Origin: Peptococcus simiae
Lineage (GTDB): Bacteria > Bacillota > Peptococcia > Peptococcales > Peptococcaceae
Direction of reading: 5' to 3'
DNA length: 64,000 bases
Assembly (NCBI RefSeq): GCF_046097595.1
Contig: NZ_JBJUVG010000003.1
Coordinates: 1-64,000 of the forward strand
A program made the translations under genes and the position numbers. Under the pieces are notes generated by a model that saw only the letters and a program-made list of their open reading frames with translations, had not been told where the DNA came from and ran no database searches. Below, piece after piece: positions 46,031 to 54,633 of the stretch (positions are counted from its first letter, which is position 1; every line of letters starts with the position of its first letter).

Positions 46031-47518
46031 GTGCAAAAGAAAATGAATTGGCAAATGCTGGCTGTCCTAGCCATTGGACTGCTATGCCTTATGCCGGAAG
46101 CAGCGCTGGCTGCCGAGCATACCCCCCTCGGGGAACGGTTGCCGGTATGGAGCATTATCCCCTTTGTGGGGATGCTCTTGTCTATCGCCCTGGCGCCGTT
46201 GATTAATGCTGAATGGTGGGAAAATAACCAGGGTAAAACGGCTATTTTTTGGTCTCTGGTCTTCTTAGTGCCCTTTACCATTGCGTATGGTCCCGGGGAA
46301 ACCATTATGGAATTATTCCATTCCATTTTACTGGACTATGTTCCCTTTATTATCCTGTTATTCGGGCTTTTCTGTGCTACCGGGGGGATTGTCCTCCGGG
46401 GGAAACTGCGTGGGACCCCGAAAGTCAACGTTATTATTTTACTCATCGGTACCCTGATTGCGTCCTGGATTGGGACCACCGGGGCTGCCATGGTCCTTAT
46501 CCGTCCCCTGATCCGGGCCAATAAGTGGCGGATCCGTAAAAAACATACCATTATCTTCTTTATCTTCCTGGTATGTAACATTGGTGGTTCCTTAACCCCG
46601 GTCGGTGACCCGCCCCTCTTCATGGGCTTCTTACGGGGCGTCCCCTTCTTCTGGACCCTCCAGCACCTATGGCAACCTTATGTACTGAACTCTGCCATCT
46701 TACTCTTAATCTTCTTCATTATGGACAGCCGGGCTTACAAGAAAGACTTGGCTGACTTAGGCGGTAAGATTCCCGATGACGGCGAAGAAGGCAAGTTACG
46801 CATTGAAGGCGCCCATAACTTTATTTTCTTAGGGATGATTGTCTTAGCGGTTATCCTCTCCGGCGTCTTAACTAAGCTGCCCATGTTTGCTGACCAAGCC
46901 ACCGGCGAAGTCTACGGCCTGCAGCTGTATGAATACGGCGGCGAAATCGTTACCTGGACCTACCTGAGCATCCTGCGGGATGTGGTCATCCTGCTGGCTG
47001 CCTTCCTGGCTATGAAAACCTCCAGCGAAAAGGCCCGGGCCTTCAACGAATTCAGCTGGGCCCCTATTGCAGAAGTGGCCAAGCTCTTTATCGGGATTTT
47101 CATCACCATGATTCCGGCCCTGGCTATTTTAGGGGCCAGAGGGGCTTCCCTAGGTTTGGAACACCCGGCCCAGTTCTTCTGGGGCACCGGTCTGCTGTCC
47201 TCCTTCCTGGACAACACGCCGACCTATGTGGTCTTCTTCACCACCGCAGCCTCCCTTCATGCCCATGACGTGCCCGGGGTTATGACCACCCTCGGCCTCA
47301 TGCCGGAACACATCTTGATGGCTATTTCGGCCGGTGCTGTCTTCATGGGGGCCAATACCTATATTGGTAATGCGCCTAACTTCATGGTCCGGTCCATTGC
47401 TGAAAACGCTGACATTAAGATGCCCTCTTTCTTTGGCTATATGGGTTGGGCCCTGGTATTCCTGATTCCGCTCTTTATCATCGATACCCTGATCTTCTTC
47501 CTGCCCTACGCTTATTAA
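46031..47518 (+). CDS. Sodium:proton antiporter (NhaD-like ion transporter)
   Basis: About 495 residues, 12 or so membrane helices. GTG 46031 is taken as start, behind GGAGAAAGGATG; the longer open frame upstream is Cys-rich and has no ribosome site. The first helix (MLAVLAIGLLCLMPEAALAA) looks like a cleavable signal. Then IPFVGMLLSIALAPLINAEW, IGTTGAAMVLIRPLIRANKW, IFLVCNIGGSLTPVGDPPLF and LLSSFLDNTPTYVVFF, GANTYIGNAPNFMVRSIAEN are typical of the NhaD/ion-transporter superfamily. Sodium export is the likely role. Confidence 0.8.
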   Translation: MQKKMNWQMLAVLAIGLLCLMPEAALAAEHTPLGERLPVWSIIPFVGMLLSIALAPLINAEWWENNQGKTAIFWSLVFLVPFTIAYGPGETIMELFHSILLDYVPFIILLFGLFCATGGIVLRGKLRGTPKVNVIILLIGTLIASWIGTTGAAMVLIRPLIRANKWRIRKKHTIIFFIFLVCNIGGSLTPVGDPPLFMGFLRGVPFFWTLQHLWQPYVLNSAILLLIFFIMDSRAYKKDLADLGGKIPDDGEEGKLRIEGAHNFIFLGMIVLAVILSGVLTKLPMFADQATGEVYGLQLYEYGGEIVTWTYLSILRDVVILLAAFLAMKTSSEKARAFNEFSWAPIAEVAKLFIGIFITMIPALAILGARGASLGLEHPAQFFWGTGLLSSFLDNTPTYVVFFTTAASLHAHDVPGVMTTLGLMPEHILMAISAGAVFMGANTYIGNAPNFMVRSIAENADIKMPSFFGYMGWALVFLIPLFIIDTLIFFLPYAY

Positions 47519-47525
47519 TGCCACT

Positions 47526-47554
47526 AAGGACAGCCGAGTGCTGTCCTTTTTTTA
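47526..47554 (+). terminator. Terminator after the antiporter gene
   Basis: AAGGACAGC (47526-47534) with GCTGTCCTT (47540-47548) and a T run. Confidence 0.88.
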
Positions 47555-47583
47555 TTGCAAGCCGGCGGCGGTCAAGGTATGAT
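47555..47583 (+). promoter_or_regulatory. Promoter of the lipoprotein gene
   Basis: TTGCAA (47555-47560), 17 bases, TATGAT (47578-47583). Confidence 0.6.
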
Positions 47584-47614
47584 AGAGGTATAATGAATTG
47601 AGGAGGCGACAAGC

Positions 47615-48181
47615 TTGAAAATCCGCATGAAAAAACTAGCTGTAATAGGGCTTTTGCTAATGATGGTGCTTTCTTTGACCGCCTGTGGCGATGAGGAAAA
47701 GGGCCCCTTGGCCGCAGCCGGCAGTGGTGACCCCCTCCAGGCCGGTGATAAGGTCGATGCGGAAGCGGCCTACGAAGGCAACCGCCTCATGACCGGCGAA
47801 GGGGTGGCCGTTCGCGGGCACAAGGTCTACCTAGACGATGTGCCCCTGGCGGTCCGGGAAAAGGACCTGGCCCGGGCCCTGCCGGATAAAGAATTATTGC
47901 GCCTGGCCGCCAAGTACCGGGCCTTTCCCACAAAAGAAGACCTGAAGACCGGCTTGAGCCCGTTGGCCCAGGATGCTGATGGGACGCCTGATGCCGCCCA
48001 GGTCATCAGCCTCAATGGCCAGCTCAAGGACCTCCTGGCTGATAAGGTCGAGGCCGCCTGGCGGGCTGACCAGGGCATCATTGCAAAAATCAGACAAAAA
48101 GACCGGTCCGTAGCGGACTGGGAAGCCTTTCTGGCCAAGCAGGATGACAAGGATAAGACAGACCTGATTTTACGACGGTAA
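47615..48181 (+). CDS. Hypothetical lipoprotein
   Basis: A 188-residue protein. TTG 47615 lies 8 bases from GAGGAGG; ATG 47627 is a weaker choice. The signal peptide (MKKLAVIGLLLMMVLSLTAC) ends in lipobox LTAC. The mature part has no known domain; it is charged and helical, with GVAVRGHKVYLDDVPLAVRE and a long helix DQGIIAKIRQKDRSVADWEA. The middle vaguely recalls the helical part of SurA-like chaperones (DKELLRLAAKYRAFPTKEDL), but the peptidyl-prolyl isomerase domain is missing. Function unknown. Confidence 0.7.
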   Translation: MKIRMKKLAVIGLLLMMVLSLTACGDEEKGPLAAAGSGDPLQAGDKVDAEAAYEGNRLMTGEGVAVRGHKVYLDDVPLAVREKDLARALPDKELLRLAAKYRAFPTKEDLKTGLSPLAQDADGTPDAAQVISLNGQLKDLLADKVEAAWRADQGIIAKIRQKDRSVADWEAFLAKQDDKDKTDLILRR

Positions 48182-48186
48182 TCAGA

Positions 48187-48217
48187 CCCCACCGGGATGG
48201 CCCCGGTGGTTTTTTTC
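48187..48217 (+). terminator. Terminator after the lipoprotein gene
   Basis: CCACCGGG (48189-48196) with CCCGGTGG (48202-48209), then seven T. Confidence 0.88.
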
Positions 48218-48260
48218 TGTTTTAGGGGCCGTCAAGCAGGAAAAAACTGAAAAGTGTGTA

Positions 48261-48289
48261 TTGAGTAAAGGGGGGCGGACTGCTACACT
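48261..48289 (+). promoter_or_regulatory. Promoter of the aldehyde dehydrogenase gene
   Basis: TTGAGT (48261-48266), 17 bases, TACACT (48284-48289). Confidence 0.65.
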
Positions 48290-48337
48290 GGAAGTAGATT
48301 CATGTATAAGAAATCGGTCAATGATAGGAGGAAGCAT

Positions 48338-49744
48338 ATGGATTTTAATAAGATTTTTATCGATGGCAGTTGGCAGGCAGGGGCCTCCGGCCAGTTTATC
48401 CAAGTGGAAAATCCCTGGACCCTGGAAACCGTGGCAGAAGTGCCCCGGGGCAATAAGGATGATGTAAACCAGGCCGTAGCCGCCGCTAAAAAGGCCTTCC
48501 CGGCCTGGGCCGCCAAGACCGTCCAGGAACGGGCAGATATCATCGAAGCCGGCTTGGAAAAATTCAAGGGCTACCGGGATACCCTCATTGACCTGGAAAT
48601 CGATGAGTTGGGCCAGCCCCGGGAGTGGACCAGCAAGATGCACGTGGACCGGAACTTCAAGCGGATTGAAAGCTTTCTGACCATCGCCCGGTCCTATAAG
48701 ACTGAAGAGGAGCTGACCCATGGCCGGATTGTCCGGGAGCCCATTGGGGTCGTTGCCCTCCTGACCCCCTGGAACTACCCCCTGGGCCAGGTGGTTCAAA
48801 AGGTCTCTCCGGCCCTCTTGGCCGGCAACACCGTGGTCTTAAAGCCCAGCCAAACCACCCCCCTGTCAGCCTACTACCTGGTCCAGGCCTTCCATGATGC
48901 CGGTCTCCCGGCCGGGGTTCTGAACCTGGTCACCGGGGCCGGTGGGGAAGTGGGCGACGCCCTGACCACCCACCCGGATGTCCGGATGGTGAGCTTTACT
49001 GGCTCCACTGCCAGTGGCCGGCAAGTTGGCCGGGATAGCCTGTCCACCATCAAAAAAATCGCCCTGGAACTGGGCGGGAAGAGCCCCCTCGTCGTCCTGC
49101 CCGGCGCCGACTATGCCGATGCAGCTAAAATCGTGGCCGGGTCCTGCTTCGCCAATAGCGGGCAAACCTGTATTGCCTACACCCGGCTCCTGGTCCCGGG
49201 AGCAGATAAAGACAAGGCCATCGCCGCCTTAAAGGAAGAAGTGAAAAACTGGCGGGCCGGGGACCCCAGAGACCCGGCATCCACCCTAGGCCCCATTGTC
49301 TCTGCTAAGCAATACGAAAAAGTCTGCGACCACATCGCCATCGCCCTGGCTGATGGTGGCCAGATGGTCATCGGCCAGGCCCCGGATAAAAGGGCCGAAA
49401 AACGCCTGGTCCAGCCCATCGTCTTTACAGACCTCCCCGCAGATGCCAAGGCCGTCCGGGAAGAAATTTTTGGCCCGGTCTTAGTCATCCAGACCTATAA
49501 GGACCAGGAAGAGGCCGTCCGGATAGCCAATGATACCTCCTACGGCCTAGCCGCCGGCGTCGTTGGCCCGGAAGAAGAAGCCATCGCCGTGGGCCGCCGC
49601 CTGGAGGCCGGTCAGGTGACCGTCAACTTCGGCACCCGGGATGTATTCGCCCCCTTCGGCGGCTACAAGGAAAGCGGCCTGGGCCGGGAAGCCGGCGTCA
49701 TGGGCTATGAAGAATACCTGGAAGTCAAGTCGCTCTTTTATTAA
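48338..49744 (+). CDS. NAD(P)-dependent aldehyde dehydrogenase
   Basis: A 468-residue member of the aldehyde dehydrogenase superfamily. ATG 48338 follows AGGAGGA (48327-48333); the frame is open from 48302 but without a ribosome site. Active-site parts: LTPWNYPLGQVVQKVSPALL (Asn), Rossmann loop FTGSTASGRQV, general base Glu244 (ALELGGKSPLVV) and nucleophile Cys278 (NSGQTCIAYTRLLVP); EEIFGPVLVIQTY and NFGTRDVFAPFGGYKESGLG end the protein. It turns an aldehyde into an acid; the substrate is not clear. Single-gene unit between terminators. Confidence 0.85.
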   Translation: MDFNKIFIDGSWQAGASGQFIQVENPWTLETVAEVPRGNKDDVNQAVAAAKKAFPAWAAKTVQERADIIEAGLEKFKGYRDTLIDLEIDELGQPREWTSKMHVDRNFKRIESFLTIARSYKTEEELTHGRIVREPIGVVALLTPWNYPLGQVVQKVSPALLAGNTVVLKPSQTTPLSAYYLVQAFHDAGLPAGVLNLVTGAGGEVGDALTTHPDVRMVSFTGSTASGRQVGRDSLSTIKKIALELGGKSPLVVLPGADYADAAKIVAGSCFANSGQTCIAYTRLLVPGADKDKAIAALKEEVKNWRAGDPRDPASTLGPIVSAKQYEKVCDHIAIALADGGQMVIGQAPDKRAEKRLVQPIVFTDLPADAKAVREEIFGPVLVIQTYKDQEEAVRIANDTSYGLAAGVVGPEEEAIAVGRRLEAGQVTVNFGTRDVFAPFGGYKESGLGREAGVMGYEEYLEVKSLFY

Positions 49745-49753
49745 ACAATAGCC

Positions 49754-49789
49754 AAATCCCTCATCCGCCTGTGGTGAGGGATTTTTTTA
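49754..49789 (+). terminator. Terminator after the aldehyde dehydrogenase gene
   Basis: AAATCCCTCA (49754-49763) with TGAGGGATTT (49775-49784), then T's. Confidence 0.88.
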
Positions 49790-49799
49790 CTGCAAGGTC

Positions 49800-49827
49800 T
49801 TGAATTTTCAGATAACCATGCTATCAT
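49800..49827 (+). promoter_or_regulatory. Possible promoter of the SLH surface-protein gene
   Basis: TTGAAT (49800-49805), 16 bases, TATCAT (49822-49827), leaving an AT-rich leader of about 140 bases. Confidence 0.5.
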
Positions 49828-49973
49828 TAAAGAAGATATATTTAAAAGAGATTAAATAAACAGACATAGACTTCCTATTATACCCTATCAGGATATATTA
49901 AGGGGCTTGCGTGCGCTTATGTTTAGCTTATCGGTATTTTTTAGAACCTGCACGATGATGAAAGGAGTTAAAT

Positions 49974-52900
49974 ATGTTCAAGAAAACCCTTGCCGGGCTA
50001 CTCGCCCTGGCCTTTATGGCCGCCAACTGCCTGTTACCCTTGCCTGCTCAAGCAGGAGATTCACCTGGGCAGGCAACCAAGACCTTTATTGTGCAAACTG
50101 CAGATGGCAGAGAACTGGGCCAGTTTGACCATCTCAATGAGGCTATTGGACAAGCTGAAAAAGAACCTGAAGGGACGGCCATCACCATCTTACAGACTAG
50201 GGACCACAACCAAAATATGGATAGCGGGATTTATGCCGTCAACAGGACCGAGATCACCCTCAAGCCCGCTGATGGGGTGCGCAAAACTATTATTTCCAAA
50301 GAGAGACAGAACGTCGCTTCCGTTTACTCCAAGCTAACAGTAGAAAACATTACGATTGACGGGCAGAATAAAGGGGCCGCTTTTTCTGTCATGAAAAGCG
50401 GTACACAAAAGGGGACCCTCGTCTTAAATAACTGCAGCATCCAAAACTGTCAAAATAATAATTCAAGTTCTTCTTACCATGCCGCCATTACCACAACTGG
50501 TGGCGCTACCCTTGAGATCAAGAACACCAGCTTTATAAATAATGTAAATAAAACAACGAATGGGGACACTCAACCCATAGCTGGTGCCATTTATATGAGA
50601 GACACCTCAAGCCTGACCATGACCGGTGGGTCTTTTGAGGGCAACAGTTGTCAAAAATATGGTGGAGCGATTTATTCAGGCTCTGCCTGCCAAGTGACGC
50701 TTACAGGGGTATCCTTTAAGAACAACTCAGCCAAGGATTTCGGGGGCGCTGTCTTTGCTTATGGAGAAGCGACCGTTGACCGGTGCTCTTTTGAAGGCAA
50801 TAGGGCTAAAAACGGGGGTGCTATATATACTGGTAATAAGCTCACCTCAACCAACAATACCTGGCAAAAAAATACTGCTGTGAGCGGTGGCGCCATTTCT
50901 GCAAGTGGCAAGGCTGAGCTGATGGCAACAGGGGATACTTTTGCAAACAACCAGGCCACCGGCGCTAAATGGAATTATGGTGGCGCCGTTTATATGGCCT
51001 TGCCAAAAGAGGCAGGTAAGGGTACCGCCAGCTTTAACAAATGTACTTTTACAAATAACCTGGCAGGTACAAAGGATAGCTATGGCTTAGGCGGTGCCCT
51101 TTGCCGTTACACCAGCTATGATGAGCCCCCGACTGTTGCACCGGGTCAAATTACCCTGGCCGGTTGCGCCTTTACCGGTAACCAGGCCAGTGCCCAAGGT
51201 GGGGCCAGCTATTTATGTGGGGACACAGAAGTGACGGATACTGCCTTTACAGAAAATGGCTGTGGCTTTCAAGGTGGGGCCTTTTACCTCCTCTATGGGG
51301 AGAGTACCTTTAGGAGCTTGACCTTTGACCAAAATGAAGCGGTTATTTCTGGTGGCGCCATCGGTCTGTATAATGGGGCCAAACTGGCTGCAGATGGCTG
51401 TACCTTTACAGCGAATCAAACGCTGACAAAGGCTGATAATTCAGGTACAGGCGGTGCCATTTTTGTCCGGCCTGCCGCTGGCGGGTTAGACCTTAAAAAT
51501 AGTGATTTGATTGGTAACTTGGCCCGTTACGGAGGCGCCCTCTACCTTGGTAAGGACGCTAGCATCGCAAATACAACTTTTAAAGGGAACAAGGCCAGCG
51601 GCAGCGATGACCTGCCGGCAGACACCACGAAAGATGGGAAAGGCGGCTATGGCGGTGCCGTCTACTGCCTAAAGGGCAGCAGCCAAATAGCAAACACAAG
51701 TTTTGAAAAGAATAGTGCTTTTAAATCCGGCGGAGCCATCGTTGTGCGGCCGGAAGCAGCGGTTCATGTTACTCAAGGCTCCAGTTTTGATGGGAATGCC
51801 TGTACTCTGGGTCAGGGTGGTGCTATCCAGGTCCACCCCTATAGCTATGAGGAACCCTGCGATACCAGTAAGTACACAAATTTAACCACTGATCAGACAA
51901 CCGTTTTCAAAAACAACAAGGCGTCTGCTCTTTATGAACCGCCATCCAATTATAAGGAGTTCAACTGGCTAGGCTTTAAGCAGACGACCTTTAGTGGAAA
52001 AACCAACCCCCATGACAAGACGCAAACCATCTTGAAAAACGATGCCCTGCTGAATAACTATGACGTCAACTATAAGCACCCTGATGATAACTCTTATTAT
52101 CCGGTGACCTACCAATTTGTAGCTAAGGAAACAGGGCAGACCTTGCCTGAAGCGGTTAGCCGGCTGCTCCCCGCGCCTAGTGAAGGCATGATTGGTGCCC
52201 TCATTATTCCGCCGGTCTTGGGCCAAACCAGTGTTCAAACCGGTGACGGGACTTGGACCTTTGTCGGCTGGGAACCCATTAAGGGAGAGGTTCAGAAAGA
52301 TACAGGCCTGACCTTTACCGGGACCTGGGCCTTGAAAAAAGACCGCCGGTCAGGCGGTGGTGGGGCTGTTGTGAACACGCCCGATAAGCTGAATACGGAA
52401 GACCACTATGCCTATATGGCCGGCTACCCGGACCAAACCTTCGGGCCCAACCGGTCTATGAGCCGGGCAGAAGTGGCCACCATGTTTACCCGGCTCCTAA
52501 AAGACCGACCGGATAAGACCAAGACCTATCCATCTGACTTGACGGATATTGACACCAGCGCCTGGTACGCCAACCCGGTCGGTTATGCAGCTCGGGAAAA
52601 CATCGTCAAGGGCTACCCGGATGGGACCTTCCGACCGGATGCCCCCATTAGTCGGGCAGAGTTTGCTGCTATTGCTAGCCGCTTTGCCGGCTTAAAAGAT
52701 GGCCCGGCCCCGGCCTTTACCGACTTGTCCCCTGATCACTGGGCCTATGAGAGCATCCGCCTGGCGGCCGGTCATGGTTGGATTGCCGGCTATCCGGATA
52801 ATACCTTCCGGCCTGACCAGCCGATCAGCCGGGCAGAAGTCATTGCCATAACCAACCGGGTCTTAAACCGACAGGGCGACCAGGACTGGCTCAACCGTCA

Positions 52901-53051
52901 CCAGGAGTCCTTCGCCCCCTTTACAGACATGGGCCAGGAGGACTGGTACTACACCACCATCATGGAAGCCGTCCTCGGTCATGACTATAAGCGGCTGGAA
53001 GATGGCAAGGGTGAGCATTGGCTGAAACTGAATGACAAGACTTTTATTTGA
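49974..53051 (+). CDS. Surface protein: beta-helix repeats plus three SLH domains
   Basis: A 1025-residue secreted protein. Signal peptide about residues 1-25 (LAGLLALAFMAANCLLPLPA, then QAG). Residues about 60-680 form a right-handed beta-helix of the pectate-lyase/Pmp type, with some fourteen G-G-A-(I/V/F/L)-Y/F turns and F-x-x-N repeats. About 690-790 is a beta-type linker, then a GGGG hinge. SLH domains at roughly 806-850, 862-905 and 920-965 (AGYPDQTFGPNRSMSRAE, KGYPDGTFRPDAPISRAE, AGYPDNTFRPDQPISRAE) attach it to pyruvylated wall polymer. No catalytic residues are obvious, so adhesin is more likely than enzyme. The repeat part is more AT-rich than its neighbours. Confidence 0.88.
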   Translation: MFKKTLAGLLALAFMAANCLLPLPAQAGDSPGQATKTFIVQTADGRELGQFDHLNEAIGQAEKEPEGTAITILQTRDHNQNMDSGIYAVNRTEITLKPADGVRKTIISKERQNVASVYSKLTVENITIDGQNKGAAFSVMKSGTQKGTLVLNNCSIQNCQNNNSSSSYHAAITTTGGATLEIKNTSFINNVNKTTNGDTQPIAGAIYMRDTSSLTMTGGSFEGNSCQKYGGAIYSGSACQVTLTGVSFKNNSAKDFGGAVFAYGEATVDRCSFEGNRAKNGGAIYTGNKLTSTNNTWQKNTAVSGGAISASGKAELMATGDTFANNQATGAKWNYGGAVYMALPKEAGKGTASFNKCTFTNNLAGTKDSYGLGGALCRYTSYDEPPTVAPGQITLAGCAFTGNQASAQGGASYLCGDTEVTDTAFTENGCGFQGGAFYLLYGESTFRSLTFDQNEAVISGGAIGLYNGAKLAADGCTFTANQTLTKADNSGTGGAIFVRPAAGGLDLKNSDLIGNLARYGGALYLGKDASIANTTFKGNKASGSDDLPADTTKDGKGGYGGAVYCLKGSSQIANTSFEKNSAFKSGGAIVVRPEAAVHVTQGSSFDGNACTLGQGGAIQVHPYSYEEPCDTSKYTNLTTDQTTVFKNNKASALYEPPSNYKEFNWLGFKQTTFSGKTNPHDKTQTILKNDALLNNYDVNYKHPDDNSYYPVTYQFVAKETGQTLPEAVSRLLPAPSEGMIGALIIPPVLGQTSVQTGDGTWTFVGWEPIKGEVQKDTGLTFTGTWALKKDRRSGGGGAVVNTPDKLNTEDHYAYMAGYPDQTFGPNRSMSRAEVATMFTRLLKDRPDKTKTYPSDLTDIDTSAWYANPVGYAARENIVKGYPDGTFRPDAPISRAEFAAIASRFAGLKDGPAPAFTDLSPDHWAYESIRLAAGHGWIAGYPDNTFRPDQPISRAEVIAITNRVLNRQGDQDWLNRHQESFAPFTDMGQEDWYYTTIMEAVLGHDYKRLEDGKGEHWLKLNDKTFI

Positions 53052-53083
53052 TCAGATAGTGGCATTTCTCTAGGCAGATATAT

Positions 53084-53119
53084 TTGGCGCTACGCAGGAA
53101 TTTGCGTGGCGCCTTTTAT
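53084..53119 (+). terminator. Terminator after the SLH gene
   Basis: GGCGCTACGC (53086-53095) pairs with GCGTGGCGCC (53104-53113), one wobble, then TTTTAT. Confidence 0.82.
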
Positions 53120-53190
53120 ATTTGCAGTGGGCTGTCTCCACCAGCTGGAACCGTACGGTGCCTTTTCCGGATGATTTTTCCGGAAAAAGC

Positions 53191-53219
53191 TTGACAAGTC
53201 CCTTCCTTGTCGTTAGAAT
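53191..53219 (+). promoter_or_regulatory. Promoter of the T-box operon
   Basis: TTGACA (53191-53196), 17 bases, TAGAAT (53214-53219). Confidence 0.78.
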
Positions 53220-53225
53220 AGGTTT

Positions 53226-53501
53226 AAATTAAGCATCAAAGCAAACCGATGATCAAGAAGAGTAACCAATCAACCGAGCTTTCAGAGAGTTGCCGATGGT
53301 GGGATGGCAGCAGTGACGGGGTTGCGTGAATGGGCTTGAGAGGGTGGCGGCAAAAATAAGAGTAGTCGCTAACGGAGTGTCCACCGTTATCAGGGACAGG
53401 CATATGATGGTATGCTGATCGAGTGGGTCTTTTGACCAAGCCGGGTGGTACCGCAGAAGCGTTCGCTTTTGTCCCAGTAGGGACAGGGGCGTATTTTTTT
53501 T
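53226..53501 (+). promoter_or_regulatory. T-box riboswitch, probable tryptophan specifier
   Basis: The leader carries the T-box core GGGTGGTACCGC (53443-53454), which pairs with the tRNA end. Upstream are AGAGTAA (stem I base), CAGAGAG (53283-53289) and the GATGGTGGGAT apical part. The specifier is read as TGG (53331-53333) in GTGAATGGGCTTG, meaning tRNA-Trp. A terminator (53464-53491: CGCTTTTGTCCC with GGGACAGGGGCG) and eight T follow; the antiterminator uses the T-box and AAGCG. Low charged tRNA-Trp should therefore turn on the dehydrogenase and ABC transporter genes. The specifier position is judged by eye. Confidence 0.85.
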
Positions 53502-53536
53502 GCCTTGAATAGGTCATTGGTGAAAGGATGAAGAAG

Positions 53537-54631
53537 ATGCACGAACAAGTTACTTTTTCAAATTACAGTATCGGCGAGGCGGTTTATGATGATGTCGTCA
53601 GCCTTTGCCGACCGGTGGGTCAGCGGATTGCCCTTATTGTTGGCGACCATGGCTTTCCGGCTTTAAAAGATAAACTCATGCCAGTTTTAGATGAGGCCGG
53701 CTTTATAACAGGCGACCCCATCCATTATGGCGGCGTGGCCTCCCATGAGGCGGTTGACCGCTTAGCCGGTCTGGAGGCGGTCCGGGCAGCGGACATGATC
53801 TTCGGTATTGGCGGGGGCCATGTCCTGGATACGGCCAAGTGCCTGGCCGACCGCCTGGCCAAGCCGGTCTTTACCTTTCCGACCATTGCCTCTAACTGTG
53901 CAGCGGCTACGGCGGTATCCATTATGTACCAGCCGGACGGCAGGGTCGCAGGCCCGGCCTTTCTCAAGGAGGCCCCCAGGCACGTCTTTATTGATGAGGA
54001 GGTCCTCTTACAAGCCCCGCGGATTTACATCTACGCCGGCATTGGCGATACCTATGCCAAGTACTATGAGGTGACCATTAATTGCCGGCAGGAGGCTCTG
54101 ACCTTCCCCCTTAGCCTGGGTGAGCACATCAGCGGGGCCTGCGCCTCGGCCATGCAGGCCCATGCCGTAGGGGCTATGCAGGCAGTCGATGAAGGCCGGC
54201 TGAACGATGACTTCCGGCAAACCGTCCTCACTATTTTAATTACCACAGCGATGGTTTCTATCCTGGTGACCCTGGACCACAGCCCGGATTATAACTCCGG
54301 CCTGGCCCACGCCATCTACTACGCCCTGACCGGGGTCAAGGACTTTGACCACGAGGCCCATCCCCATGGGGAAGTGGTTGGCTTCGGGGTGACGGTCCTC
54401 CTCCTGGTCGACCGATGGCGGGAGGCCTACCGGGACGTGATGGCCTTGAACAAGGCCCTGGGCTACCCGGTGGTACCGGAGGACCTGGGCCTAACCATGG
54501 CAGATATCCGGGCCATTTATCCGGCCATCCTCCAGGCCTCGGATATCCGCCACAACCCCTACCCAATTACTGAAGATATGCTGGATGCGGCCTTTGCCGC
54601 CTTATACGATGAAAAGAGAGAGGAAAAATAA
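53537..54631 (+). CDS. GldA-like iron-containing alcohol/hydroxy-acid dehydrogenase
   Basis: About 364 residues, glycerol dehydrogenase-like branch of the Fe-ADH family. ATG 53537 is 8 bases from AAAGGA; ATG 53528 overlaps it. NAD site FGIGGGHVLDTAKCLADRL, then FPTIASNCAAATAVSIMYQP, and a metal site from Asp in YAGIGDTYAKYYE and two His (LAHAIYYALTG, and AHPHGEVVGFGV). E. coli relatives include GldA and HcxA/YbdH, the latter a 2-oxoacid reductase. It lies under a tryptophan T-box and just before a TrpX-type transporter, so a keto- or hydroxy-acid linked to tryptophan (for example indolepyruvate) is a possible substrate; this is inference. Confidence 0.8.
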   Translation: MHEQVTFSNYSIGEAVYDDVVSLCRPVGQRIALIVGDHGFPALKDKLMPVLDEAGFITGDPIHYGGVASHEAVDRLAGLEAVRAADMIFGIGGGHVLDTAKCLADRLAKPVFTFPTIASNCAAATAVSIMYQPDGRVAGPAFLKEAPRHVFIDEEVLLQAPRIYIYAGIGDTYAKYYEVTINCRQEALTFPLSLGEHISGACASAMQAHAVGAMQAVDEGRLNDDFRQTVLTILITTAMVSILVTLDHSPDYNSGLAHAIYYALTGVKDFDHEAHPHGEVVGFGVTVLLLVDRWREAYRDVMALNKALGYPVVPEDLGLTMADIRAIYPAILQASDIRHNPYPITEDMLDAAFAALYDEKREEK

Positions 54632-54633
54632 TC

